A stretch of DNA of 16,519 nucleotides from Candidatus Woesearchaeota archaeon (GCA_018302915.1 JAGVZB010000008.1:1-16519), one strand, 5' to 3'; shown: positions 1 through 6,370, counted from the first letter of the stretch. Translations and numbers: made by a program. Notes: a model not told the origin generated them from the sequence alone.

Positions 1-1
1 T

Positions 2-52
2 AAATTCCTGGAAGGCATTGAACTGGAAAAATTAGGCAAGATAATAAATTAA
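2..52 (+). CDS. C-terminal end of an upstream gene (5' part outside window)
   Basis: An open frame runs in from the window edge and encodes KFLEGIELEKLGKIIN before a TAA stop. The amphipathic, lysine/leucine-rich composition fits a normal protein tail. It ends 19 bases before tRNA-Ala on the same strand. Its stop region (ATAATAAATTAAAA) also lies at the right distance to act as the TATA element of the tRNA. Too little is present to name the product. Confidence 0.5.
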   Translation, partial: KFLEGIELEKLGKIIN

Positions 53-71
53 AATCATTTCTCAAGTTTAT

Positions 72-142
72 GGGCCAGTAGTATAACGGCAGAATTCATC
101 CTTGGCGTGGATGGGATCCGGGTTCAATTCCCGGCTGGTCCA
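72..142 (+). tRNA. tRNA-Ala (anticodon GGC)
   Basis: This is a full cloverleaf. Acceptor arms GGGCCAG (72-78) and CTGGTCC (135-141) pair, including the G3:U70 wobble that is the alanine identity element, and A73 is at 142. The anticodon stem CATCC/GGATG encloses TTGGCGT, giving anticodon GGC at 104-106. The T arm is CCGGG-TTCAATT-CCCGG. The D stem is weak (GTAT against GAAT). The 3' CCA is not encoded and must be added after transcription. There is no intron. Confidence 0.95.
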
Positions 143-144
143 TC

Positions 145-399
145 TTACCTTATTATCCTGAAAATAACCTGGATTATGAATGTTACCAGATAAATCACAA
201 AGAAAAACAAAGGATAAAAGATGATAAAACCAAGCACAACTGCCAGCACAAACTCCTGATCATTCTCAACAAAGAATATTAAATTCCTTTCAGAGCCACG
301 CAAAGACAATACCAAAGATGAAACCATCAAGGTGACAAATATATTAACTATAAGGATTATGTAAATTGTCCTTTCCATTAATTCCTTATCTATTTTCAT
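145..399 (-). CDS. small two-helix membrane protein
   Basis: An 84-residue protein of unrecognised family. It has a short charged N-terminus (MKIDKELMER), a first membrane segment at about residues 10-33, a polar loop (GSERNLIFFVENDQE), a second long hydrophobic segment at about 48-80, and a short basic end (FRIIR). Its ATG overlaps the stop of the upstream papain-fold gene by four bases (ATGA), so the two are translationally coupled. It may act as a membrane partner of that protein; this is inferred only from the coupling. It ends two bases from the convergent tRNA-Ala. Confidence 0.7.
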   Translation of the reverse strand: MKIDKELMERTIYIILIVNIFVTLMVSSLVLSLRGSERNLIFFVENDQEFVLAVVLGFIIFYPLFFFVIYLVTFIIQVIFRIIR

Positions 400-1142
400 A
401 TTCTAACAAAAAATCCTGTTTCATTTATCAAAAATTTTGTTTCAACATTGTCTGAAAATTCTATATCTACAGGAGTGATATGTGTAAATGGCTTATCATC
501 AAAATCAACTTCCCTGTAAATTGAAGCAATGTAACTTGAGCATACCAATTCATTATCTGTTATTTCATAAATCCTTTTTGAATTCGTTGATTCCAAGAAA
601 ACAATTATCAATCCATTCTTCAGGCTGTAATATATATCCTGATTCTTCAGATGCTCTTCTGCCCTCTTTATAGCTAATTTCTTATTTTCTCCTGAAGTCT
701 TTACATTTAAAACTTTTATATAATCATACTCAATAATTTTATTTATATCATCCTCATGAATATCAAGGCTCAATGAGTTTATTATTCCATCATTTGTATA
801 AACCCCTATATGCCAGTATGTATCTCCCATAGAATTTATTATAATTTTATCAAAAAGATTGTACCAGAAAAAAGATGTAACCTTATCATTAATCCCTCTT
901 CCTCTTTTTAGATCATATTTATAAGAATCTGCAAAAGATTTTGGCTTTATCAAAACAATATCACCCTCCTCAATAATGTTTAAGCTTAAATCCTGCATTT
1001 GCTTTAATGTCATATTTTCCAATAAAATAAAATTTTCAGTTTCATTCACTTTTTTCGGGGTGAAGAACAAGAAAGTAAGAAATATGCATAAAAAAAGAAT
1101 GGAAACTCCTGTATAAAACAAAAAATCCTCCAATTTTTTCAT
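396..1142 (-). CDS. membrane-anchored permuted papain-fold (YiiX / NlpC-P60-like) hydrolase
   Basis: A 248-residue protein. An N-terminal membrane segment at about residues 8-28 would leave the rest outside the cell. The body has the order typical of circularly permuted NlpC/P60 (YiiX/LRAT-like) proteins: EGDIVLIK at 59-66, a histidine block WHIGVYTNDG with H111, then a cysteine block ELVCSSYIASIY with C201, and the trailing ITPVDI (222-227). H111 and C201 are the presumed catalytic pair. Such enzymes are peptidases, amidases or acyltransferases acting on peptides or lipids. The substrate cannot be told here, and DPANN archaea lack murein, so a cell-wall peptidase role is unlikely. It is the first gene of a two-gene operon. 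A weak AT-rich TATA candidate (GTTTTAATAG, about 1165-1174) lies about 27 bases upstream of the ATG. Confidence 0.75.
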   Translation of the reverse strand: MKKLEDFLFYTGVSILFLCIFLTFLFFTPKKVNETENFILLENMTLKQMQDLSLNIIEEGDIVLIKPKSFADSYKYDLKRGRGINDKVTSFFWYNLFDKIIINSMGDTYWHIGVYTNDGIINSLSLDIHEDDINKIIEYDYIKVLNVKTSGENKKLAIKRAEEHLKNQDIYYSLKNGLIIVFLESTNSKRIYEITDNELVCSSYIASIYREVDFDDKPFTHITPVDIEFSDNVETKFLINETGFFVRI

Positions 1143-1197
1143 GTTATATTTTTCATTTTAATGTTTTAATAGTTTTGTCTTGATTTAAGAATGATAA

Positions 1198-1208
1198 GTT
1201 TTATAAAT
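1198..1208 (+). promoter_or_regulatory. TATA box of SRP RNA gene
   Basis: The element GTTTTATAAAT is centred about 26 bases before the first paired base of the SRP RNA at 1229/1230, the standard archaeal spacing. Confidence 0.7.
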
Positions 1209-1228
1209 GAAAATTAAATATACTATTA

Positions 1229-1499
1229 TGTAGACTAGGCTGGTGGGCTAATCCTCCACTGTAACTTCAAATGGATTCTGGAAGAGCTGAAACCTAGGGA
1301 AAGGTTTAGAATTCAGGATTTAGTCTTGGTTTGAACTGTGAATCCTTGTCCTGTAGGGTTGGTTTATGCGTGAACCTGGTCAGATCCGGAAGGAAGCATC
1401 CATAAGCTTGTAGATTGACGCTTGCGGGGTAGCAGGGAGGAGAAAGAATCAAGGTAGCTGATTTCTGTTTTCTATTATCGATTCTTAGGTGTGTCTACA
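1229..1499 (+). ncRNA. ffs: signal recognition particle RNA (7S/SRP RNA)
   Basis: The RNA scaffold of the signal recognition particle, which binds SRP19 and SRP54 and targets nascent membrane proteins. The ends pair (GTAGAC at 1230-1235 with GTCTAC at 1493-1498), forming archaeal helix 1. The Alu domain follows, with GGTGGG and CCTCCACTGTAAC; the UGUAA motif is at 1260-1264. The helix 8 core (1377-1402) contains the symmetric loop and capped hairpin CCGGAAGGAAGCATCC that binds SRP54. The region between is the long imperfect helix 5. The length of about 270 nt is slightly short for archaea but complete. It is convergent with dnaG. Confidence 0.93.
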
Positions 1500-1507
1500 C
1501 TATTTAT

Positions 1508-1550
1508 GAAAAAATATAAAAAAAAGAAATCAACTCAAATCCCTTTGAGT
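1508..1550 (-). terminator. dnaG terminator: hairpin plus T-tract
   Basis: A perfect 7-bp inverted repeat ACTCAAA/TTTGAGT with a 4-base loop (1533-1550) lies over the last codons of dnaG. In the direction of dnaG transcription it is followed by a long T-rich run (1508-1529). Archaeal termination depends mainly on the T-tract, and the hairpin may add to it. Confidence 0.65.
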
Positions 1551-2777
1551 CAAGATATTAATTTTTGTTTCTCTTGGATTAACCTTGGAGTTCATTGCCA
1601 CTATGTACTGGATACCAGCTCTTTCAGCGACTGATGCTATCTCCCTTTCTATAATCCCATCAAAAACCAAAGCATAAGATTTTATGTTTTTTATTGTGGC
1701 ATCCAATTCAGTTATAGGAACCTTTCCAAGAATATTCAGGTTGTTATCAAGAAAATAAGCCGCTCTTGTACCAACCAAGTCATCCAGTAATTCCTTGAAT
1801 TTCTTGTTTTCTGCAGGAGATGCTTTTGCAACTGGCTGCCTTGTTTGCGGCTGAACACTTCTAACAGGCTCCCTTACAGGCATTTCCTGCCTTCTTGGAA
1901 CAAACCTGCTTATATTCCTGCTGTTGTCATCATGACTTACTCTAGACAATTCCATCTTTATCTGTTCAATCGCAACCTTGCTTCTCAATGCCTTATGAAT
2001 TTCCTTCTTGGTTATTTCCTCAACTTCCTTTCCGTCAGGGGCCTTGACAACATAATCTATCTCAACACCTGCGTCAATCAATCCCCTTATTATCAGGTCT
2101 CCGCCCCTATCTCCATCAACAAACAAAGTAAGGACTTTTTTATTGCTTAGAAATTTAATTGTTTCAGGTATGGAAGTTCCATTCAAAGCTATAACATTCT
2201 TTATTCCCTGCTTTAACAAGTTAAGAACATCAGCCCTTCCTTCCACAACTATAATTTCCTCTGATTCATCTATTGCAGGCCCTGCTGCCAATCTTTCCCT
2301 TCCATATTCAGTTATTTCCATCATCCTTACAGATTGCGCAACCTGATCAGTAATATCCTGCGAATCCGGCAATACCTTTGAAGTCAAGTCTCTAAGCAAT
2401 TCCTTTGCCCTTTCAATAACCTGATTTCTTTTAGAAATCCTAACATCCTCTATTAATTTAACATCAAGCTTTGAATCACACGGGCCAATTCTCTGGATTG
2501 TTTCCAAAGCGGCCCCTATTATGGCTGTTTCTGCCTTGTCCAAAGAGCTTGGAACTATTATTTCACCATGTGTCTTACCAGATCTTGTCTCTAATTTTAC
2601 CTCAATTCTTCCAATTCTTCCTGATCTTTGAAGTTCTCTAAGCTCTAATTCAGAGCCAAGTAAGCCTTCTGTCTGACCAAATACCGCTCCAATCACATCA
2701 GGTTTGTCTACAACGCCTTCAATAAATATATTAGTATGAATTATATACTTAGCTGCTACTGGGCTAATTTTTCCCAT
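1530..2777 (-). CDS. dnaG: archaeal DnaG-like primase / exosome subunit
   Basis: A 415-residue protein of normal archaeal DnaG length. The conserved N-terminus (MGKISPVAAKYIIH, then GAVFGQTEGLLG) is followed by a central Toprim domain at about residues 172-250. That domain has its acidic signature EGRADV (179-184) and VDGDRGGD (220-227), which bind magnesium. A low-complexity Arg/Pro/Gln linker (about 283-322) leads to a C-terminal domain ending ILTQRDLS. In archaea this protein has primase activity in vitro and is a stable subunit of the RNA-degrading exosome, recruiting poly(A) RNA. It has a strong Shine-Dalgarno AGGAGG five bases from the ATG and a leader of a few dozen bases. The gene stands alone between two ncRNAs. 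Confidence 0.96.
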   Translation of the reverse strand: MGKISPVAAKYIIHTNIFIEGVVDKPDVIGAVFGQTEGLLGSELELRELQRSGRIGRIEVKLETRSGKTHGEIIVPSSLDKAETAIIGAALETIQRIGPCDSKLDVKLIEDVRISKRNQVIERAKELLRDLTSKVLPDSQDITDQVAQSVRMMEITEYGRERLAAGPAIDESEEIIVVEGRADVLNLLKQGIKNVIALNGTSIPETIKFLSNKKVLTLFVDGDRGGDLIIRGLIDAGVEIDYVVKAPDGKEVEEITKKEIHKALRSKVAIEQIKMELSRVSHDDNSRNISRFVPRRQEMPVREPVRSVQPQTRQPVAKASPAENKKFKELLDDLVGTRAAYFLDNNLNILGKVPITELDATIKNIKSYALVFDGIIEREIASVAERAGIQYIVAMNSKVNPRETKINILTQRDLS

Positions 2778-2782
2778 TTTAT

Positions 2783-2788
2783 CCTCCT
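2783..2788 (-). promoter_or_regulatory. Shine-Dalgarno site of dnaG
   Basis: AGGAGG on the minus strand lies five bases upstream of the dnaG ATG. It is among the few strong ribosome binding sites in the window. The nearest TATA-like element (AAATTTAAAC, about 2856-2865) would give a leader of roughly 55 bases that includes it. Confidence 0.75.
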
Positions 2789-2929
2789 AGAACAAGCCAA
2801 ATTAGGTTAAGTAATCTCTTTATTCAACCATTTCAAGTCTATTTTTCATTTTTAAGTTTAAATTTTGATTCTTTATGAAAATAATAATAATTTTGGTCTT
2901 GTCCTTTATTTTAATTATTTTTTAATTAT

Positions 2930-3007
2930 TGTAGCCCGCTACACTAACTCCCAAATTCATTGTCATCGCCATTGGCTTACTCCATTGAGTATTCTCATGG
3001 CGGGCTA
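2930..3007 (-). ncRNA. candidate H/ACA-like guide RNA
   Basis: The intergenic RNA has paired ends: AGCCCGC (3006-3000) with GCGGGCT (2939-2933). The 3' strand is followed at once by ACA (2932-2930), as in archaeal H/ACA RNAs. The interior holds GATGACAATGA, which resembles the K-loop that binds L7Ae, flanked by CCAAT and ATTTGG that can pair. A TTTAAA element at 3030-3035 is centred 25 bases before the 5' end, the promoter spacing used throughout this window. Against it, the 5' guide region is longer than usual, ACTC-AATG-GAGT can form its own small hairpin, and the upper stem is short. H/ACA is the best reading; another structured RNA is possible. Confidence 0.5.
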
Positions 3008-3026
3008 TAATTATAGGAATTAAATG

Positions 3027-3037
3027 GTATTTAAAGT
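3027..3037 (-). promoter_or_regulatory. TATA box of candidate guide RNA
   Basis: The TTTAAA core at 3030-3035 is centred about 25 bases upstream of position 3007, where the RNA's closing stem begins. It sits directly beyond the stop of the preceding minus-strand gene. Confidence 0.5.
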
Positions 3038-3040
3038 TAA

Positions 3041-3523
3041 CTATTGGATTTTTTGTAATCCAAAATATGATTTTATTTCATCAAACAATGAATAAGCCTC
3101 GTCTTTCAGCTGCTTGTTAAACATGTTAAAGTCCTGCCTTCTTGCCGTGAAATCAAACAATTCCCTGAAAAATTTTATTATTGGCTTCCCCTCATAATAA
3201 TCCTGGTAATCCTTGTTTATCTTTGCCTCTATCTCAACTTCAAATTTTCCGGAGAAGACTTCCCTGCTTTTTAATTTCACTTTTTTTATTTTTGATCCCT
3301 TGACAGCAACTTCTATCTGGAACTGCGTGTAATCATTAATGTTCTCTTTTGCCTCCCATTTTATTTTTAAATTTCCTGAATCAGAATAAATATGCTGCTT
3401 TTCATCAATATCATAATTCTTTTCATCGAGAAATCTCTTGATTAAGTGATATAATTCACTAACATCAACATTACCCTCAAATCCTATGCTAACTGGGTTC
3501 AACACCCTGTCTGTCTCAACCAT
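3041..3523 (-). CDS. unrecognised protein, copy 3 of a tandem paralogous trio
   Basis: A 160-residue, soluble, lysine- and glutamate-rich protein whose family I do not recognise. It aligns along its length with the next two upstream genes. An N-terminal block (FEGNVDVSELYHLIKRFL) is followed by LKIKWEAKENINDYTQFQIEV, then GKFEVEIEAKINKDY, and a C-terminal helix ending SYFGL. The pattern suggests a beta-rich core flanked by helices. There is no signal peptide or membrane segment. It has its own TATA element (TTTAATAAAT at 3544-3553, centred about 25 bases from the ATG), so it can be transcribed apart from its siblings. Confidence 0.75.
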   Translation of the reverse strand: MVETDRVLNPVSIGFEGNVDVSELYHLIKRFLDEKNYDIDEKQHIYSDSGNLKIKWEAKENINDYTQFQIEVAVKGSKIKKVKLKSREVFSGKFEVEIEAKINKDYQDYYEGKPIIKFFRELFDFTARRQDFNMFNKQLKDEAYSLFDEIKSYFGLQKIQ

Positions 3524-3560
3524 ATTGTTTATTTGTCAAATCTTTTAATAAATGTTTTGA

Positions 3561-4049
3561 TTAATCCCTCAAGCCCAAAAATGTCTTGATGTATGAAAAA
3601 TATGCCGTTGACTTTTCATAAAGCTCCTTAATCAGCTCATCTATCCTCTTTTTCATTATCATTCTCTCGTACATCTTCTGCAGACCTTTAAGCTCATCCC
3701 ACTTGTCAGTGCTTGTGATGTATGAGCTAACCCTCACTTCAAAAACTCCCTTCTGCATTTTTCTTTTTATCCCTTCTTCCTGCAATTCAGTATCACTCAT
3801 CCCCAATATCAAAAAATTAGTGTCAATGTTGAATACAAAGAAGTCTGATTTTTTCTTCACTGCATGCCAGGATATTTCCAGCTGCTTTTTCCCCTCGGGC
3901 TTTGCCCTTTCTATGTACCTTGTTTCAAGGTTTCTTTCATCTGCATAACCTATATCCTCCAGATGCAGCTTCATGTACTTGTATAATTCCGGAAAGTCAG
4001 TAATTCCCTCCCATTTTATCTTTTGAAGCTTTAATATCTCTATTTTCAT
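3561..4049 (-). CDS. unrecognised protein, copy 2 of a tandem paralogous trio
   Basis: A 162-residue soluble protein, homologous by eye to its two neighbours. The shared landmarks are WEGITDFPELYKYMK near the start, LEISWHAVKKKSDFFVFNI in the middle, GVFEVRVSSYITSTDKW, and a tail ending YIKTFLGL. It starts on an ATGA overlap with the stop of copy 1, so those two are one translationally coupled unit. Function is unknown. The three copies differ enough to suggest different partners, or subunits of a hetero-oligomer (inference). Confidence 0.75.
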   Translation of the reverse strand: MKIEILKLQKIKWEGITDFPELYKYMKLHLEDIGYADERNLETRYIERAKPEGKKQLEISWHAVKKKSDFFVFNIDTNFLILGMSDTELQEEGIKRKMQKGVFEVRVSSYITSTDKWDELKGLQKMYERMIMKKRIDELIKELYEKSTAYFSYIKTFLGLRD

Positions 4050-4528
4050 CTAATAAGACCCAGATCTTTTTTTATCAAGGAGTTTAAATCCATCATCTCA
4101 TTGTATATTTTAGGAAAGTAAAAAGTGTATATCTTCTTTTTTATTATCAGGTTATTATAAATGTAAAACAGGAAAGGAATTGTCTTCCAATTGTTATAGT
4201 AATCAAAAATCATTTCAGCCCTTATTATAATCCTTGCATCACCGGAATATCCTTTATTGACTTTCTTAACCCTTAATATTTCATCAAAATCAACCCCAAT
4301 ATCAAACCTGACATAATCATCAACTTTCCTCTCTGCTCTCATCTTTATTATTAGAGTATTTCCTTGCGGCTTGTTTTTTTCCGTGTTTTCCTTTTCAAAA
4401 TAATCATAATCATTTTTCTTAAACCATGATTTAACATCCTTGTACAAAGAATCTATGTCAATTATTCCCTTGTACCTTATAACAATCCCTTTGGAGGGAT
4501 GTATCTTCATTTCTTTTCCTACAGACAT
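4046..4528 (-). CDS. unrecognised protein, copy 1 of a tandem paralogous trio
   Basis: A 160-residue soluble protein and first gene of the trio. The matching landmarks are YKGIIDIDSLYKDVKSWF, LIIKMRAERKVDDYVRFDIGV, GDARIIIRAEMIFDYY, and a tail ending LIKKDLGL. The middle of its C-terminal half is more aromatic (FLFYIYNN) than in the siblings. The start at 4528 is supported by a minus-strand TTTTTATA element (4551-4558) centred about 26 bases upstream. No catalytic motif is visible. Confidence 0.75.
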   Translation of the reverse strand: MSVGKEMKIHPSKGIVIRYKGIIDIDSLYKDVKSWFKKNDYDYFEKENTEKNKPQGNTLIIKMRAERKVDDYVRFDIGVDFDEILRVKKVNKGYSGDARIIIRAEMIFDYYNNWKTIPFLFYIYNNLIIKKKIYTFYFPKIYNEMMDLNSLIKKDLGLIR

Positions 4529-4550
4529 TACAGAAATAAATCATTTAAAG

Positions 4551-4558
4551 TATAAAAA
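4551..4558 (-). promoter_or_regulatory. TATA box of the paralogous trio
   Basis: TTTTTATA on the minus strand is centred about 26 bases before the ATG at 4528, implying a leaderless mRNA for copies 1 and 2. Confidence 0.5.
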
Positions 4559-4570
4559 GGTTACACTCTT

Positions 4571-4987
4571 TTATCTTACAATTATCCTATCCATTATCAA
4601 TTCAAACAAGGTAGGCTGAAGAGTCAGTATATCCCTCAATGTTATCAAACCTATTATCCTTCCGTTGAGAACTACCGGCAACCTCCTGAGATTCTCCTTG
4701 TTCATCAGAACAATAGCATCATAAATATCTTTTTCTGGGGTTATAGTAACAATTTTTGCAGTCATCACCTGCTTTACCTTTGTTTTATTCGGATCTATCC
4801 CCAAGGAAACCATCTTCACCAAATCCCTTTCCGTCAAGAGGCCTATCAACTTATTCCCCTCCTCCACCAGCAGGCTTCCAACATGCTTGTCCAGCATTAA
4901 TTTTGTGCATTCTCTGACAGTTTTTTTTGGATCCACCCATACTGGCTTCTTGGTCATGGCATCCATAACCTTTATCCCAGATTTCAT
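4571..4987 (-). CDS. CBS-domain pair protein
   Basis: A 138-residue protein consisting almost only of two CBS domains (a Bateman module). CBS1 spans about residues 8-60 (VMTKKPVWVDP-type opening, then VGSLLVEEGNKLIGLLTERDL). CBS2 spans about 74-124 (VMTAKIVTITPEKDIYDAIVLM, then RRLPVVLNGRIIGLITLRDIL). Such modules bind adenosine nucleotides or S-adenosyl compounds and act as sensors. No attached output domain is present, so it probably works by binding another protein. The minus-strand ATTTATTAAA element at 5010-5019, about 27 bases from the ATG, is the likely promoter. Confidence 0.92.
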   Translation of the reverse strand: MKSGIKVMDAMTKKPVWVDPKKTVRECTKLMLDKHVGSLLVEEGNKLIGLLTERDLVKMVSLGIDPNKTKVKQVMTAKIVTITPEKDIYDAIVLMNKENLRRLPVVLNGRIIGLITLRDILTLQPTLFELIMDRIIVR

Positions 4988-5009
4988 AAGTTATTTATAT
5001 ATGCAAATG

Positions 5010-5019
5010 TTTAATAAAT
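5010..5019 (-). promoter_or_regulatory. TATA box of CBS protein gene
   Basis: The minus-strand ATTTATTAAA is the same ten bases as the element before copy 3 of the trio (3544-3553). It is centred about 27 bases from the ATG. Confidence 0.45.
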
Positions 5020-5054
5020 AAATCTATCAACCAAAATAACTTAAGAAACACAAA

Positions 5055-5066
5055 AATATTTAAAAA
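5055..5066 (+). promoter_or_regulatory. TATA box of small protein / HIT operon
   Basis: AATATTTAAAAA, with TTTAAA at 5059-5064, is centred 26.5 bases before the ATG at 5088. With this spacing the AAGGAG at 5077-5082 would lie at or just upstream of the transcript start, so its role as a ribosome site is doubtful. Confidence 0.5.
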
Positions 5067-5087
5067 CAAAATCATTAAGGAGTTAAT

Positions 5088-5276
5088 ATGGACAAAGAAA
5101 AAGTTTTTGCTATAAAATTCTCGATAGAAGACGGAAATATCAAAACACAGATACACAGCAAGAACATAAACTCCCAGGAAGCCGTCGGATTACTGGAAAT
5201 TGCCAAGGACCAGATTCTTGACAACATAAGGAAAGGAAGAAAGGAGATTTTCAAGAGTTCAAAGAAAGATGAATGA
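5088..5276 (+). CDS. small protein coupled to HIT hydrolase
   Basis: A 62-residue soluble protein of unrecognised function. It starts with a beta-rich stretch (KVFAIKFSIEDGNIKTQIHSKNI), continues with a helix (SQEAVGLLEIAKDQILDNIRKG) and ends in a basic tail (RKEIFKSSKKDE). An AAGGAG precedes the ATG by five bases. Its last eight bases overlap the start of the HIT gene (ATGAATGA), so the two are expressed together and may act on a common task. Confidence 0.75.
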   Translation: MDKEKVFAIKFSIEDGNIKTQIHSKNINSQEAVGLLEIAKDQILDNIRKGRKEIFKSSKKDE

Positions 5277-5682
5277 CTGCATATTCTGCAAGATTGTAAG
5301 GGGGGAGCTGCCATGCTACAAGATATACGAGGACAATGAAACGCTGGCATTCCTGGACAGGAACCCTGTAAACCCAGGCCATACACTTCTAATCCCTAAA
5401 AAGCACTCTGAAACAATTCTTGACACAAATGATGAAACATTAAAAAAATTAATAACCACCACCAAAAAAATTTCAAAAGCAATCTTTGAAAGCATGAAAC
5501 TTGAAGGATTTAACATAGGCATAAACCAGTTCAAAATTGCCGGGCAGGTTGTCCCACACCTTCATATTCATATAATGCCAAGGCATAAAAATGACGGCAT
5601 CAAGCTGTGGCCTTCAAGAGAATATGAATCTGAAAAAGAAAAAAATAATGTCCAGAAAAAAATAACAAGACTTTTAAAATAA
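5269..5682 (+). CDS. HIT-family nucleotide hydrolase
   Basis: A 137-residue protein of the HINT/HIT branch. The N-terminal CIFCKI (Cys4, Cys7) is the zinc-binding opening common in this group. PGHTLLIPKKH (36-46) follows, and the histidine triad HLHIH (97-101, H99 presumed nucleophile) sits in VVPHLHIHIMPRH. HIT proteins split phosphoanhydride or phosphoramidate bonds in nucleotide conjugates such as AMP-lysine or ApnA. It is the second gene after a small overlapping protein. Its final codons contain the TATA element of tRNA-Met. Confidence 0.96.
   Translation: MNDCIFCKIVRGELPCYKIYEDNETLAFLDRNPVNPGHTLLIPKKHSETILDTNDETLKKLITTTKKISKAIFESMKLEGFNIGINQFKIAGQVVPHLHIHIMPRHKNDGIKLWPSREYESEKEKNNVQKKITRLLK
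5672..5680 (+). promoter_or_regulatory. TATA box of tRNA-Met, inside the HIT gene end
   Basis: TTTTAAAAT (TTTAAA core at 5673-5678) lies about 28 bases before the first base of the tRNA and overlaps the last codons of the HIT gene. Confidence 0.5.
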
Positions 5683-5703
5683 TTCTGCCCTATTCTTTTA
5701 CAA

Positions 5704-5776
5704 GCCTCTGTAGCTTAGCTGGTAAAGCACGAGTTTCATGAGCTCGGGATCGAGGGTTCAAATCCCTTCAGAGGCA
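5704..5776 (+). tRNA. tRNA-Met (anticodon CAT), probably elongator
   Basis: A perfect acceptor stem GCCTCTG/CAGAGGC with A73 at 5776. The D arm is GCTT/AAGC with an AGCTGGTA loop. The anticodon stem CGAGT/GCTCG encloses TTCATGA, giving anticodon CAT at 5737-5739. The T arm is GAGGG-TTCAAAT-CCCTT. The anticodon stem lacks the three G:C pairs of initiators, so it is not the initiator. An Ile2 tRNA with modified C34 has the same anticodon and cannot be ruled out entirely. CCA is not encoded. Confidence 0.94.
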
Positions 5777-6349
5777 TTATATTATAGCCTTTGCCACCAG
5801 TTCTACGGCCAATATTCCAAGAAAATTAAAGACAAAAGATATTGGGATAAACAATGATGTTTTTGTCCTGGAGAATCCCAGCATCATCACCCCAAGCTCA
5901 TCAGGAAATGGGGATGCTATGATAAGCACTCCAAGAAGAAAAGTAAACCATCTAAATGATTTTAACTTGAGAATTGAGGACAATCTTTCCTTTCCAGTCT
6001 CTCTTTTAAGGATGTAAGTTATATCTTCAAGCAACCTGTCTCTCATAAACTTGAATATGATAAGATCCCCGCATAGCGCTCCAAGACCACCTATCAATGC
6101 AACAGAAATTACTGAATCAGAATATTGCGCAATCCCCCCCAACATAACAATTGCCGGAGCAGTCGTAAAAACAGAAGTAAAAAACATTCCAGCAACAAAG
6201 CTGTTCACAAACCATATCCCCTGAGTAAGATTAATAAACTTAACAATCAAACCAGTCTTAACAATTACAATTGCCACTATAACGCTCAATGCTATAATAA
6301 CAACATCATCTATCAGCCTGTTTCTCATCCTCAAATAATTCAAAACCAT
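5777..6349 (-). CDS. polytopic membrane protein, possibly VTT/DedA-like
   Basis: A 190-residue integral membrane protein with hydrophobic segments at about residues 14-31, 44-70, 77-98, 132-147 and 165-188. Notable motifs are FFTSVFTTAPA (56-66), a glycine-rich GGLGALCGDLIIFKFMRDR (87-105) and SPFPDELGVMMLGFSR (146-161). Conserved acidic/proline patterns inside membrane segments are reminiscent of VTT/DedA (SNARE-associated) proteins, but the classic motifs are not exact, so the family call is tentative. A TTTAAA at 6371-6376, centred about 24 bases before the ATG, supports this start. It is convergent with tRNA-Met, with no gap. Confidence 0.7.
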   Translation of the reverse strand: MVLNYLRMRNRLIDDVVIIALSVIVAIVIVKTGLIVKFINLTQGIWFVNSFVAGMFFTSVFTTAPAIVMLGGIAQYSDSVISVALIGGLGALCGDLIIFKFMRDRLLEDITYILKRETGKERLSSILKLKSFRWFTFLLGVLIIASPFPDELGVMMLGFSRTKTSLFIPISFVFNFLGILAVELVAKAII

Positions 6350-6370
6350 ACTAATGAAATAATTTTTTTA

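Noticed and set aside
1845..2150. Plus-strand open frame of about 100 codons opposite dnaG
   Set aside because: It lies wholly within dnaG, has no promoter or ribosome site, and its translation is low-complexity with no family features.
2930..3007. C/D box sRNA reading of the intergenic RNA
   Set aside because: Only a GATGA-like element is present; no CUGA D box occurs on either strand in the right place, whereas ACA after a closed stem fits H/ACA better.
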